Source of the DNA: Alphaproteobacteria bacterium
Lineage (GTDB): Bacteria > Myxococcota_A > UBA796 > GCA-2862545
Length of the DNA stretch: 64,000 bases
Reading direction: 5' to 3'
Assembly: GCA_020632955.1 (NCBI GenBank)
Contig: JACKEO010000005.1
Location: forward strand, 62,001-126,000
Shown: piece after piece, positions 46,647-54,981 of the stretch
How the letters are laid out: every line of letters starts with the position of its first letter
How positions within the stretch are numbered: position 1 is the first letter of the stretch
Made by a program: the position numbers and the translations under genes
Notes under the pieces: model-generated
Databases searched by the model: none
Seen by the model: the letters and a program-made list of their open reading frames with translations, nothing else
What the model was told of the DNA's origin: nothing

Positions 46647-46674
46647 GTCGCGCACCGCGCAGGCGGCGCGCGAC
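46647..46674. terminator. Hairpin between convergent genes
   Basis: GTCGCGC (46647-46653) pairs with GCGCGAC (46668-46674) around a 14-base loop, between the stops at 46635 and 46684. A T-tract is absent. Confidence 0.35.
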
Positions 46675-46683
46675 GGCGGGGCC

Positions 46684-47469
46684 CTACTTGAGCCAGCGGT
46701 CGCGGGCGGTCTTGGCCTTCGAGACCTTGCCGCGGGCCTTGGCCTCGGCGCCCTCGGCCTTGAGGCGCGCCTTCTCGAGGCCGGAGAGCGTGGCCTCGTC
46801 CTGGCCCTCGAGGCGCGCGCGGGCCTCGGCCAGCTTCGCCTCCTCCTCGTCGAGGAAGGCCTCGGCGGCGTCGACCTCGCGCTGGGCCAGGGCGAGCTCG
46901 GCCTTGGCGAGGTTCTGCTTGCGCTTGGCCTCCGTGAGGGCCACCGACGCCTTCTCGAGCTTCTGGCTGGCCTCGAGGTCGGACTTGCCCTCCGGGCTCT
47001 TCTGCACGGCCTTCAGCTCGAGCTTCGCGGCCTTGACCTCCATGGTGGCGGTCTTGGTGGCCGTCTTCGAGGAGCTGTACTCCTGCTTGCGGCGGGTCTC
47101 GAGGGCGCGGGCGTTCGTGATCGCCTGCTCGGCCTTCGGGAGGTTCTCCTCGAGGGCGGCCACGATCTGCTCCAGCTGGGCGCGCTGCTCGGGGGTGAGC
47201 TCGCCCGACGGCACCTCGGGGATGGTGACATCGGCCGCGACGAGGGCGGCGTTCGCCTCGTCGACCTCGGCCTCCTCCTCCACCACCTGCTCGTCCTCGG
47301 CCTCCTCGGCGTCGACCGACTCGGCGGTGGTCTCGGCGGGGGCAGCCTCGGGGGCCGGCGCGTCCGCGGGCGCGGCGGCCTCCTCGGCGGGGGGGGCCTC
47401 CTCGGGGGGGGCGGCGTCCTGGGCGAGGGCAGGGGTGGCGACGAGCATCAGCCACAGGGTGCGGTGCAT
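46684..47469 (-). CDS. Exported coiled-coil protein with acidic Ala/Glu/Pro-rich N-region
   Basis: A 261-residue protein: signal peptide to about residue 16 (ALAQ), then an Ala-Pro-Glu disordered stretch (about 17-70), then an almost continuous helical coiled coil rich in Ala, Lys and Glu from about residue 90 to 258. It resembles periplasmic tethers or histone-like Lys-rich coils rather than any named family. A TAGTCA hexamer at 47518-47513 may be the -10. Function unknown. Confidence 0.75.
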   Translation of the reverse strand: MHRTLWLMLVATPALAQDAAPPEEAPPAEEAAAPADAPAPEAAPAETTAESVDAEEAEDEQVVEEEAEVDEANAALVAADVTIPEVPSGELTPEQRAQLEQIVAALEENLPKAEQAITNARALETRRKQEYSSSKTATKTATMEVKAAKLELKAVQKSPEGKSDLEASQKLEKASVALTEAKRKQNLAKAELALAQREVDAAEAFLDEEEAKLAEARARLEGQDEATLSGLEKARLKAEGAEAKARGKVSKAKTARDRWLK

Positions 47470-47570
47470 GGGTCCTCCAAGGGGGGCGTGCAGGCGGCGC
47501 TGCGCGGGGTCGTGACTAGCCTGCGGAACACGTGATGGCCCTCACGCTTCCCTTGCACGATCGCCGCGGG

Positions 47571-49205
47571 TCAGGGCCTCGGCAGACCCATCGCCCACCG
47601 CATGCCGCGCAGCGGCTCGATGGCGATGGCGGTGAGCAGCCCGCCCATCATCGCCCCCATCACGCCGCAGCTCGAGACGTCGCTCCCCGACAGGTACAGG
47701 CCCGGGACCGGGCTGCGGCAGGCGAGCCAGGGGTCGGCGAAGCGCTCGGGGGTGTGGGCGAGGCCGTAGATGCTGCCCTTGAACGGCCGCGCGAACAGGT
47801 CGGTGGACAGGGGCGTGGCGAGCTCGTGGTGGTCGAGGAGCGGTGACAGGCCGGGGTTGTGCTCGAAGAGGACCTCGAGCATGCGGTCGGACATCCGGGC
47901 CTTGAAGTCCTCGTAGTCCTCGCCGCGCTTGCGCCAGCCCGTGCCCTCCCAGCGGCTGAAGGACTCCCACGGGACGAAGGTGACGATCTCGCCCGTGTGG
48001 CGCTGCTCGGGACCCGGGTCGTGGGCGGGGTCCTTGAGCGAGGGGAAGGAGGTGAAGAGGATGGGCGGGCGGTCCACCTCGCGGTCGGGGTGGACCTGCC
48101 ACAGGGCCGCATCGTGCGACCACGTCTGGTAGTACCACTGGCTCGCCCTGCTGGCGCCGGCGGCCTCGATGTCGCCGCGGAAGCCCAGGTACAGGCACAC
48201 GTGCGCGGGGCCGGGCTCGTGGCTGCGGACCCGACGCACCCAGTCGTCGTCGCGCACCTCGGGGGGCAGGAGCTTCGCCACGGTGGTGTGGGCGCCGGCC
48301 GCCGAGACGATGCGCGTGCCGCGGATCTCCTCGCCGTCCGTGAGACGCACGCCCACGGCCCGCCCGTCCTCCACCACGATCTCGGCCACGTCGGCGCAGA
48401 TGCGCGTCCAGCCGCCCGCGTCGGCCACGGTCTGCAGCATGTGCTTCGCGATCTCGGACGCGCTGCCCACCGGGTAGGTGGCGCCGTACATGAAGTGCTG
48501 CACCACGAGCGCATGCAGGCCCCACGCCACCCGGTTGGGCGGCGAGCCGTGGTAGCCCCACTGCGCGAGCAGCACGGCGCGGAGCTTCGGATCGGGCACC
48601 ATGTCCTCGAGGACGGCCTCGGCGGTGACCGAGAGCACCCGCTCCGCCTCGCGGGACACGAAGCCCCCGAGCATCGCGCCCACCCCGGGCGGCAGGGCGC
48701 GCCGAACGTAGTAGCCCTGCAGCGCCTTGGCGGCGCCGCGCACCTCCTGGAGGTAGCGGTCGATGCTCTGCACCTGGTCGGGGAACTGCTCGACCAGGGC
48801 CTCGCGGAAGGCCTCCGGGCGGTCGGGGAAGCCGATGGTCATGCCCGGGAAGTAGAAGGTGTCGTACGGCGACCCCAGCTCCTCCCAGGTGAGCTGACCG
48901 TCGGTGAGGTCGTGCAGGATGCGGCCGGTGAAGGTCTTGCGGGTGGTGCCGCCCACGAGGTGCACGCCCACGTCCCAGTGGTAGCCCTTGCGCCGGAAGG
49001 TGTGGGTGTAGCCGCCGGGGACGTAGTGCTGCTCCAGCACCAGCACCTTGTGGCCGAGCCGGGCGAGCGTGGCGGCCGTGGTCATGCCGCCGATGCCCGA
49101 CCCGATGACGATCTCGTCCCACGGGCCGTCGTGCGGTGCCTTCTTCGCCCAGGGCCTCGGCGTGCGCTTCGTGTCGGGCGGCGTGGCGTCGGCGAGGTCG
49201 GACAT
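47571..49205 (-). CDS. FAD-dependent oxidoreductase, RetSat/carotenoid isomerase-like
   Basis: A 544-residue flavoprotein of the phytoene dehydrogenase/retinol saturase family. The dinucleotide motif EIVIGSGIGGMTTAATLA (about 31-48) is followed by GHKVLVLEQHYVPGGYTHTF, a family hallmark, and by the C-terminal FAD block GLYLSGSDVSSCGVMGA. It would desaturate, isomerise or reduce an isoprenoid or retinoid-like lipid. No carotenoid biosynthesis genes are next to it, so the natural substrate is open. GGAG lies six bases before the ATG. The sugar nucleotidyltransferase is 20 bases upstream and likely in the same operon. Confidence 0.87.
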   Translation of the reverse strand: MSDLADATPPDTKRTPRPWAKKAPHDGPWDEIVIGSGIGGMTTAATLARLGHKVLVLEQHYVPGGYTHTFRRKGYHWDVGVHLVGGTTRKTFTGRILHDLTDGQLTWEELGSPYDTFYFPGMTIGFPDRPEAFREALVEQFPDQVQSIDRYLQEVRGAAKALQGYYVRRALPPGVGAMLGGFVSREAERVLSVTAEAVLEDMVPDPKLRAVLLAQWGYHGSPPNRVAWGLHALVVQHFMYGATYPVGSASEIAKHMLQTVADAGGWTRICADVAEIVVEDGRAVGVRLTDGEEIRGTRIVSAAGAHTTVAKLLPPEVRDDDWVRRVRSHEPGPAHVCLYLGFRGDIEAAGASRASQWYYQTWSHDAALWQVHPDREVDRPPILFTSFPSLKDPAHDPGPEQRHTGEIVTFVPWESFSRWEGTGWRKRGEDYEDFKARMSDRMLEVLFEHNPGLSPLLDHHELATPLSTDLFARPFKGSIYGLAHTPERFADPWLACRSPVPGLYLSGSDVSSCGVMGAMMGGLLTAIAIEPLRGMRWAMGLPRP

Positions 49206-49225
49206 GGGCGGCTCCAGCAGGAGGA

Positions 49226-50233
49226 TCAGGCCGGTTCGGGGTGGACGGCGTAGCTCGTCCGTCCGAGGAACACCGTGTCGCGGGCGGGACCGGGCGGGAC
49301 CACCGCACCGTCCCACACCACGCAGCGGCAGAGGTCGGCGCCTGGGGCCACGCGCGCGCCCGCGCCCACCACCGTGTCGCGGAGGCGCACGCCCGCACCG
49401 AGCTCGGCGTCGGGACCCACCCAGGCCGTGCCGTCGACGGTGACGCCCGCCGGGGGACGTCCGTGGTCGCCCCGCGCGGTGACGGCCCACGCGGCGCGGG
49501 GCAGCGGGTCGAGGGGCAGGCCCACCCGGGTGGTGAGCACCGCCAGGTTCGCCGCGAGGTAGGCGGCCGGGTCGCCCACGTCGAGCCAGGTGCCGGGGTG
49601 GCGCAGCGCCCGCACGCGCCGTTGGGGCACCAGCGTGCGGTACACCGTGCGCACGATGCAGGCCGGGCCTTCGTGCACCAGCGCGAGCGTGCTGCGATCC
49701 AGCGCGTGCAGGCCCGTGAAGTGGGTGTCGTCCCGCTGCACGCCGGCAGGGGCGGTGCTCGCCAGATCGACCAGCCGCACCACCGTGTCGGTGGCGTCGG
49801 CCGAGACGTGGCCGTAGCGGTCGGCGTCGTGCGCGTCGGGTCGCAGGGCCATCGCCGCACCCCCCGGGCGCACGGCCGCGAGCAGCGCGCCGAGGTCCAC
49901 GTCGTGGAGCACGTCCACGTTGAGCACCACCACGCGCTCGTCGAGGAGGTGACGGGCCGCCCTCAGGCCGCCGCCCGTGCCGAGGATCTCGGGGCGCTCC
50001 ACCACCACGTGCACCTGCACGCCCTCGCGCTCGCCCGCCCAGGGCGTGACCTGGTCGGCGAGGTGGAAGGCGTTGACCACCACCTCGCGGTGGCCGTGCC
50101 GGGCGCAGGCGGCGAGCGCCCAGCCCAGCATCGGGATGCCGCACACCGGCACCAGGGCCTTCGGGCGGTGCTGCGTCAGCGGGGCCAGGCGCGTGCCGAG
50201 CCCGGCTGCGAGCACGAAGGCGGTGGCGCTCAT
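49226..50233 (-). CDS. Sugar-phosphate nucleotidyltransferase (MurNAc-1-P / Man-1-P type)
   Basis: A 335-residue nucleotidyltransferase that makes an NDP-sugar. The signature LAAGLGTRLAPLT (8-20), with HRPKALVPV (22-30), marks the nucleotide-binding loop. LNVDVLHDVDL (about 104-114) supplies the metal Asp. The C-terminal third has hexapeptide-like stretches (GPDAELGAGVRLRDTVVGAGARVAPGA would span the left-handed beta helix, about 270-300). The family includes GMPs and MurU; the base is not deducible. It lies between RetSat-like and PPC-like lipoprotein genes. Confidence 0.88.
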   Translation of the reverse strand: MSATAFVLAAGLGTRLAPLTQHRPKALVPVCGIPMLGWALAACARHGHREVVVNAFHLADQVTPWAGEREGVQVHVVVERPEILGTGGGLRAARHLLDERVVVLNVDVLHDVDLGALLAAVRPGGAAMALRPDAHDADRYGHVSADATDTVVRLVDLASTAPAGVQRDDTHFTGLHALDRSTLALVHEGPACIVRTVYRTLVPQRRVRALRHPGTWLDVGDPAAYLAANLAVLTTRVGLPLDPLPRAAWAVTARGDHGRPPAGVTVDGTAWVGPDAELGAGVRLRDTVVGAGARVAPGADLCRCVVWDGAVVPPGPARDTVFLGRTSYAVHPEPA

Positions 50234-50249
50234 GGCTGCCGCCTCCCGG

Positions 50250-52151
50250 TCAGGGGCAGGTGAGTTCGAGGTCGAGGGTGTAGGGCATGCAGGTGGTGTC
50301 CTCGGCCTCGACGGCGGCGTAGGCCACGACCGGCGCGAGGGCGGCGTTGACGAAGCTCGCCGTGGCCGCGCCGGCGGTGCCGCGCTCGATGGTGGCGTAG
50401 GTCATCGTGCCCGGCAGGTAGATGCCCAGGTAGGGCGACACCTCGGTGGGCGTGTAGGCGAGGGTGGCGCCCAGCGTGCATCCCGCCGGGATGCTCACCG
50501 AGAAGGGGTCGCCGTCGAAGGCCCCGCCGGTGGCGTACACGGCGGTCCCCGTGTACTGCCGCGTCTGGCCCCCCGCGTTCATGCCCGTGACCACCGGGGC
50601 GGTGAAGCTCGAGGGCTCCTGCGGGTCGAGGGGGCAGTCGGTGATGTCGCAGTCCACCTTCACGTCGATGTCGTAGTCGTTGCAGACGCCGTCGAAGCTG
50701 TTGACCCGCGCGAAGAGGTCCACGGCGGCGCTGGTGGGGTTGGACCCGCGGTGGAGCTCCCCGTCCGTCTTCGTGTCGGCCACGCCCACGAGCGCCCCTG
50801 TGCTGTCGAGCACGAGCAGGATGAGGTCGCCGTCGGCGTCCTCGAAGTCGAGCGCCACCTCGTAGCCGCAGGCCGCCGGGACGCTGAAGGCGAAGTAGTC
50901 GAGGTCGTCGGGGGCATCGATGCTGCCGCTGCCGTCGAAGGTCTCGTCGTCGGCGTCCACCAGGGTGGCGGTGGCCGCCGCCGCGGAGTCGTTGTCCTCG
51001 TAGCCGTCGGCCGCGCAGGTGCCGCCGCAGGTGACCGAGACCTCGAGGTCGTAGGTCGCGCACACCTCGTCGAGGGTGTAGACCGCGCCGGTGTAGTTCC
51101 GGACGTTGGTGGACGTGTTCCGGAAGACGATGCGCTGCTCCGGCCGGGCGTTGCCCTGGGCGAAGCGGGGGTAGCCCTCGGGGCTGAGGACCATGACGTC
51201 GACGTCCTCGGTGACGTTCGTGGTGGCGAAGGTGGCGGCACAGCCGGGGTCCACCGAGAAGGCGTAGAGATCGGCGTCGTCGTCCACGCCATCGGCGGCG
51301 TTGCCGGAGCGCAGGAAGCTGCTGCCACCCGAGCTCACGCCGGTGGCCGTGGCCTGGCCGATGAAGTCGTTCTCCTCGTCGGGATCGCCGTCGTCGCAGG
51401 AGGCGGCCGCGGTGCCGGTGTCGGTGAGCGTGTCGCAGGTCATCGTCACCGTGAGGTCGTAGGTGACGCAGGTGGTGGCCGCCTCGACGAACTCCAGGAT
51501 CACGATGTCGGTGAAGAAGACGTGGTCGAACAGCGGGGCGTAGAAGGTCTCGGGCGAGAAGCTCGCCTGCAGGCTGCCGCCGGTGCCGGTCTCCTCCACC
51601 CCGATGTAGACGTTGCCGTCGTTGCGCAGCGTGCCGAGCGAGGCGGAGTAGATCGTGAGCTCGACGTCGCCGTCCTGGCCCACGAAGTCCATGTCGACCT
51701 CGAGGGTGCAGCCCGCGGGCACGAGGCCCCAGAAGATGTCGATGTCCTGCGTGCGTGGGTCGAGGGTGCCGCTGAACGTGAAGGACGCGGAGCCGTCGAC
51801 GAAGTCGAAGTCCGCCAGATCGTTGAAGGTGTCGTTGGGCTCCGCGGCGTCCGCCGTGCAGGTGACCGTGCTGCCGGAGTCGCCGGAGTCGCCGGAGTCG
51901 CCCGCGCTGCCGGAGTCGCCGGAGTCGCCTGCGCTGCCGGAGTCGCCGGAGTCGCCGGAGTCCCCCACGCTGCCCGAGTCACCCGAGTCGCCCAGGCTGG
52001 TGTCGAAGCCGGTGTCGGCCGGGCCCGAGTCGCCGGAGTCCCCCGAGTCCGAGGCGTCGGTGTCGGAGGAGTCGGCGTCCTTGTCCACACCCGGCGTGGT
52101 GCAGGCCAACACGAGGGTGGTGGCGACCAGGGTCAGGGGCGAGGTGCGCAT
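50250..52151 (-). CDS. Lipoprotein with Gly-Asp-Ser linker and PPC-like repeats, family member 2
   Basis: A 633-residue lipoprotein (lipobox VLAC). A Gly-Asp-Ser linker of about 60 residues is followed by four domains paralogous to those of the 34673 protein: EPNDTFNDLADFDF, DDADLYAFSV, DDLDYFAFSVPAACGYEV and FDGDPFSVSIPAGC blocks match in order. It lacks the ZU5-like domain. Surface display is likely; function unknown. GGAGG lies six bases before the ATG at 52151. Confidence 0.82.
   Translation of the reverse strand: MRTSPLTLVATTLVLACTTPGVDKDADSSDTDASDSGDSGDSGPADTGFDTSLGDSGDSGSVGDSGDSGDSGSAGDSGDSGSAGDSGDSGDSGSTVTCTADAAEPNDTFNDLADFDFVDGSASFTFSGTLDPRTQDIDIFWGLVPAGCTLEVDMDFVGQDGDVELTIYSASLGTLRNDGNVYIGVEETGTGGSLQASFSPETFYAPLFDHVFFTDIVILEFVEAATTCVTYDLTVTMTCDTLTDTGTAAASCDDGDPDEENDFIGQATATGVSSGGSSFLRSGNAADGVDDDADLYAFSVDPGCAATFATTNVTEDVDVMVLSPEGYPRFAQGNARPEQRIVFRNTSTNVRNYTGAVYTLDEVCATYDLEVSVTCGGTCAADGYEDNDSAAAATATLVDADDETFDGSGSIDAPDDLDYFAFSVPAACGYEVALDFEDADGDLILLVLDSTGALVGVADTKTDGELHRGSNPTSAAVDLFARVNSFDGVCNDYDIDVKVDCDITDCPLDPQEPSSFTAPVVTGMNAGGQTRQYTGTAVYATGGAFDGDPFSVSIPAGCTLGATLAYTPTEVSPYLGIYLPGTMTYATIERGTAGAATASFVNAALAPVVAYAAVEAEDTTCMPYTLDLELTCP
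51868..52049 (-). repeat. Tandem repeats encoding the Gly-Asp-Ser linker of family member 2
   Basis: Short GGCGACTCC-like units on the coding strand, arranged as DSGDSGDSGSA groups, parallel the array at 35226-35438. The common unit suggests that both arrays descend from one ancestral linker. Confidence 0.75.
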
Positions 52152-52243
52152 CGGGATCCTCCGGCGGCGCGCGATACCCTCGGGGTCGACCCTCGGCCAT
52201 CGCGCGGCGCCACCTTCCCACGTTCGGAGGGGACGTGGGGGAC

Positions 52244-52879
52244 TCAGCGTGCGATCTCCGCCTGGACCGTCGCGTCGATCACCTCGACCACGGAGCCGGT
52301 TCGCGAGGCGATGCGGCCGTCGCGCCCCACCACGAGCACCAGCGGACGCTCGCGGCCCCCGAAGCGGTCGCGCACGGAGCTGTCGCGATCGGCGAGCACG
52401 GGGTGGGTGAGTCCGAAGGCGTCCGCCCAGTCCTCGAGCTCGGCGTCGGCCACGGGTGCCAGGCCGTCGGCGGACTCGTAGATCACCGTGACCACGTGCA
52501 GGTCGTCGGTGCCGTGGCGGTCGAGGAGCTCCTGGCCGTGGGGCGCGAGGCGACGGCAGGTGCTGCACCAGTAGGCGGAGAAGTCGACCACGAGCACCTT
52601 GCCGGCCTGGGCGCCCAGCGGGTGGAGGGCGCCGGTGGCGTCGGGCAGGGTGAAGGTGCGGAGGCAGTCGCCCTCGGCCGAGGCGGGGACCTCGTCGCGG
52701 CAGGTGGCCGTGGGCAGCGCACCGTGGAGGCCCTCGAGGTCGGCGTCGGGGGCGTCGGTGTCGGCGTCGGGTGCGTCGGTCTCCGTGTCGCCGCGGTCGA
52801 CCCCACCCACGACGTCGTCCGTCGTGGGCGCGGCGGCCGAGCAGGCGGCGAGCAGGCAGGTGAGGAGCGGTGCGCGCAT
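52244..52879 (-). CDS. TlpA-like thioredoxin-fold lipoprotein
   Basis: A 211-residue lipoprotein (LLAACS lipobox) with an Asp-Thr-Ala linker. The redoxin domain carries the CSTC active site (105-108) in VVDFSAYWCSTCRR, and a cis-Pro block RPLVLVVGRDG. It is a periplasmic thiol-disulfide oxidoreductase, possibly acting on cytochrome c maturation or disulfide-rich secreted proteins such as the MopE proteins. GAGG lies before the ATG at 52879. Confidence 0.9.
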   Translation of the reverse strand: MRAPLLTCLLAACSAAAPTTDDVVGGVDRGDTETDAPDADTDAPDADLEGLHGALPTATCRDEVPASAEGDCLRTFTLPDATGALHPLGAQAGKVLVVDFSAYWCSTCRRLAPHGQELLDRHGTDDLHVVTVIYESADGLAPVADAELEDWADAFGLTHPVLADRDSSVRDRFGGRERPLVLVVGRDGRIASRTGSVVEVIDATVQAEIAR

Positions 52880-52952
52880 GGGGACCTCGTCACGCAGCGT
52901 AAGACGGCAGGGCGCGGTGAGGGAGCGCGGGTCGGAGGCGGCGCGGGGCGCC

Positions 52953-54881
52953 TCAGGCCGTGCCCAGGACGCGGTCGACGACCGCCTCGAGGGAGGAGAG
53001 CGCGTCGGAGCGTCCCGTGAGGCTGCCGGACCGGTCCAGCAGCAGCGCGTCGATCCCTGCACGCCGCGCGGCAGCGACGTCCGTCAGCGTGAGATCCCCC
53101 ACGTACACGACCTCGCGCCTGGGCACGCCCAGCCGTTCGACCGCCCCGCGGAAGGCCCGCGGGTCGGGCTTCTCGATGCCCACCACGCCGCTGTCCACGA
53201 CGTCCAGGAAGCACGAGCGCAGGCCGACCTCCGTGAGCACCTCCTCCACGGAGCCGTTCGAGTTGGAGAGCACGCCCAGCGTGATGCGGTGCCGTGCGAG
53301 CCGGTCGAGCGCGGGGCGCACGTCTGGGTACACCTCGCGCCAGAGGTGGTGGCGCTCGTGCTCGGCGCGCAGGAGGTCCACCGCCTTGTCGCGGAGCGCC
53401 GGGCCCAGGTGCTGCGCGGCGCGGGCGAGCGTGGTGCCCACGAGGTGGCGCCACCGGGCCAGGTCGTCGGTCAGGTCGTCCGCGGCATCGAGCGCCCGTG
53501 CGCCCCACGCCTCCTCGGCGCGAAGCGCGTCGGCATCGACCTCGAGCCCGTGGTCGGCGAGCACCCGTGCGGCGCGGGACCAGTCCGGTCCGATCAGCAC
53601 GCCCCCCGCATCGAGCAGCACGGTCGTCCATCCGGACGTCCGCGTGTTCCGCGCCGTCGTGGAGCGGTCCAGGGCGGGCACCTCCGCGCGGCGATCACCG
53701 AAGACCTCGTGGATCCGGGGACGCATCTGCCGGTAGGCGTCGAGGGCTGCCTGACGCATCGGCGTGTTCCGGTGCTGGTCGGGCGCGCCCATCCCCAGCC
53801 AGGCGAGCAGCAGCATCGCGCCCGAGGGGACGAAGCGGAAGGGCTCGTCCTGGCGGCCACCGCGGACCTGCTCCACCAGCCACGCGAGTGGCACGAAGTC
53901 CCACTCCCCCTCGCCGATGTACGAGACCTGGTGGGAGGCGGCCCGTGCGCGCAGCTCCTGCTTCTGCGCCATCGTGACCGCCAGACCGGCGTAGTAGAGC
54001 TGCCGGAACCCCGTCGTGGTCTCCGTGGAGGTGAGCACCAGGGCGGTGCCGGTGTCGGTGAGGCGGACCCCGCTCTCCTCCTCGATCTCGCGGATGGCCG
54101 TGTTGCGGAGGGCCGGTTGCTGCACGTCGTCGCGCGGGCTGAAGCCGTCGTGCGGCTCGTAGTTGCCGCCGAGCAGGTGGTGGCAGGACGGGTAGGTGTC
54201 GACGTGGGCTCCCCGACGCTGCAGCAGGAGCGTCCGGTCCTCGGGGCAGAAGACGATGGCTCCTGCCGACAGCACGGGCGGGCGGAGCCCGAACAGGCGT
54301 GCCGCACGCACCACCGCGAACTCGGTGTCGAGGCAGGCGATCTCGGTCTTGTCGGGCCGATGCCAGTCGTCGTCGAGACCGAGGCCGTCGGTGGCGTTCA
54401 CCCGCAGCCGCACCTTCTGCCGCAGGGCCACGTCGATGACCTGGCGGCGACGGATCCAGGTGTGCAGGGCGCCCACGTCCTCCGCAGACGGCAGCGCGGC
54501 CTCCCCCTCCTCGAAGTAGCTGTGGAGGCGAAGTGCCGCGTCCTTGCGCACGTGCGGCATGCCGTCCCGGCGGACGGCGTGCACGACGCCCACGGTGCCC
54601 TGTTCGCCGGTCGCCTGCGCCCCCAGCACGCCGCACGCGTTGACCTCGCGCAGGAGCGTCTCCACCTCGCGCGGGTCGTCGAAGGGCGGCGGGCCTGCGT
54701 CGGCCGCGCGCTGCTCCTGGAGGCGACGCCAGCCCCACCGGCCGGCGAAGAAGGCGACCGCGGGCACCACCACCGGCAGCCAGATCTGGATCGTGTCGAG
54801 CCCCTGGGTGGCGATGCCGAGGGCGTGCCAGGCCTCGCGGCACCAGGTCTCGACCATGTCGGGTGCCACCGGATCCGCCAC
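52953..54881 (-). CDS. Membrane-anchored NUDIX - HAD hydrolase fusion
   Basis: A 642-residue protein with three parts. A transmembrane segment lies at about 31-47. A NUDIX domain (about 200-345) carries the box core REIEEESG (264-271), with an unusually long insert before it. A HAD hydrolase domain (about 418-642) carries LLDAGGVL (Asp424), GVLSNSNG (motif II), EKPDP (Lys) and VYVGDLTLTDVAAA (motif IV). NUDIX cleaves nucleoside diphosphate derivatives and HAD removes phosphate, so a coupled breakdown of a nucleotide-linked compound is plausible. GTG 54881 (GGGGGAA upstream) is preferred; ATG 54857 is possible. Confidence 0.83.
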   Translation of the reverse strand: MADPVAPDMVETWCREAWHALGIATQGLDTIQIWLPVVVPAVAFFAGRWGWRRLQEQRAADAGPPPFDDPREVETLLREVNACGVLGAQATGEQGTVGVVHAVRRDGMPHVRKDAALRLHSYFEEGEAALPSAEDVGALHTWIRRRQVIDVALRQKVRLRVNATDGLGLDDDWHRPDKTEIACLDTEFAVVRAARLFGLRPPVLSAGAIVFCPEDRTLLLQRRGAHVDTYPSCHHLLGGNYEPHDGFSPRDDVQQPALRNTAIREIEEESGVRLTDTGTALVLTSTETTTGFRQLYYAGLAVTMAQKQELRARAASHQVSYIGEGEWDFVPLAWLVEQVRGGRQDEPFRFVPSGAMLLLAWLGMGAPDQHRNTPMRQAALDAYRQMRPRIHEVFGDRRAEVPALDRSTTARNTRTSGWTTVLLDAGGVLIGPDWSRAARVLADHGLEVDADALRAEEAWGARALDAADDLTDDLARWRHLVGTTLARAAQHLGPALRDKAVDLLRAEHERHHLWREVYPDVRPALDRLARHRITLGVLSNSNGSVEEVLTEVGLRSCFLDVVDSGVVGIEKPDPRAFRGAVERLGVPRREVVYVGDLTLTDVAAARRAGIDALLLDRSGSLTGRSDALSSLEAVVDRVLGTA

Positions 54882-54913
54882 CGTCGCTTCCCCCGTTGCC
54901 GCGCGGCCGTCGG

Positions 54914-54939
54914 AGTGTACCCCGCGGGCGGAGTACACT
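54914..54939. promoter_or_regulatory. Inverted repeat in the divergent NUDIX-HAD / AsmA-like gap
   Basis: AGTGTAC (54914-54920) and GTACACT (54933-54939) form perfect 7-base arms with a 12-base spacer. The arms each contain a TACACT hexamer, one on each strand, so they could be mirror -10 elements or a dimeric operator. It lies 33 bases from one start and 43 from the other. Confidence 0.5.
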
Positions 54940-54981
54940 GGGGCGCATGCGGCGGGGGTGGGGTTGTCCGGGGAGCCTGGC

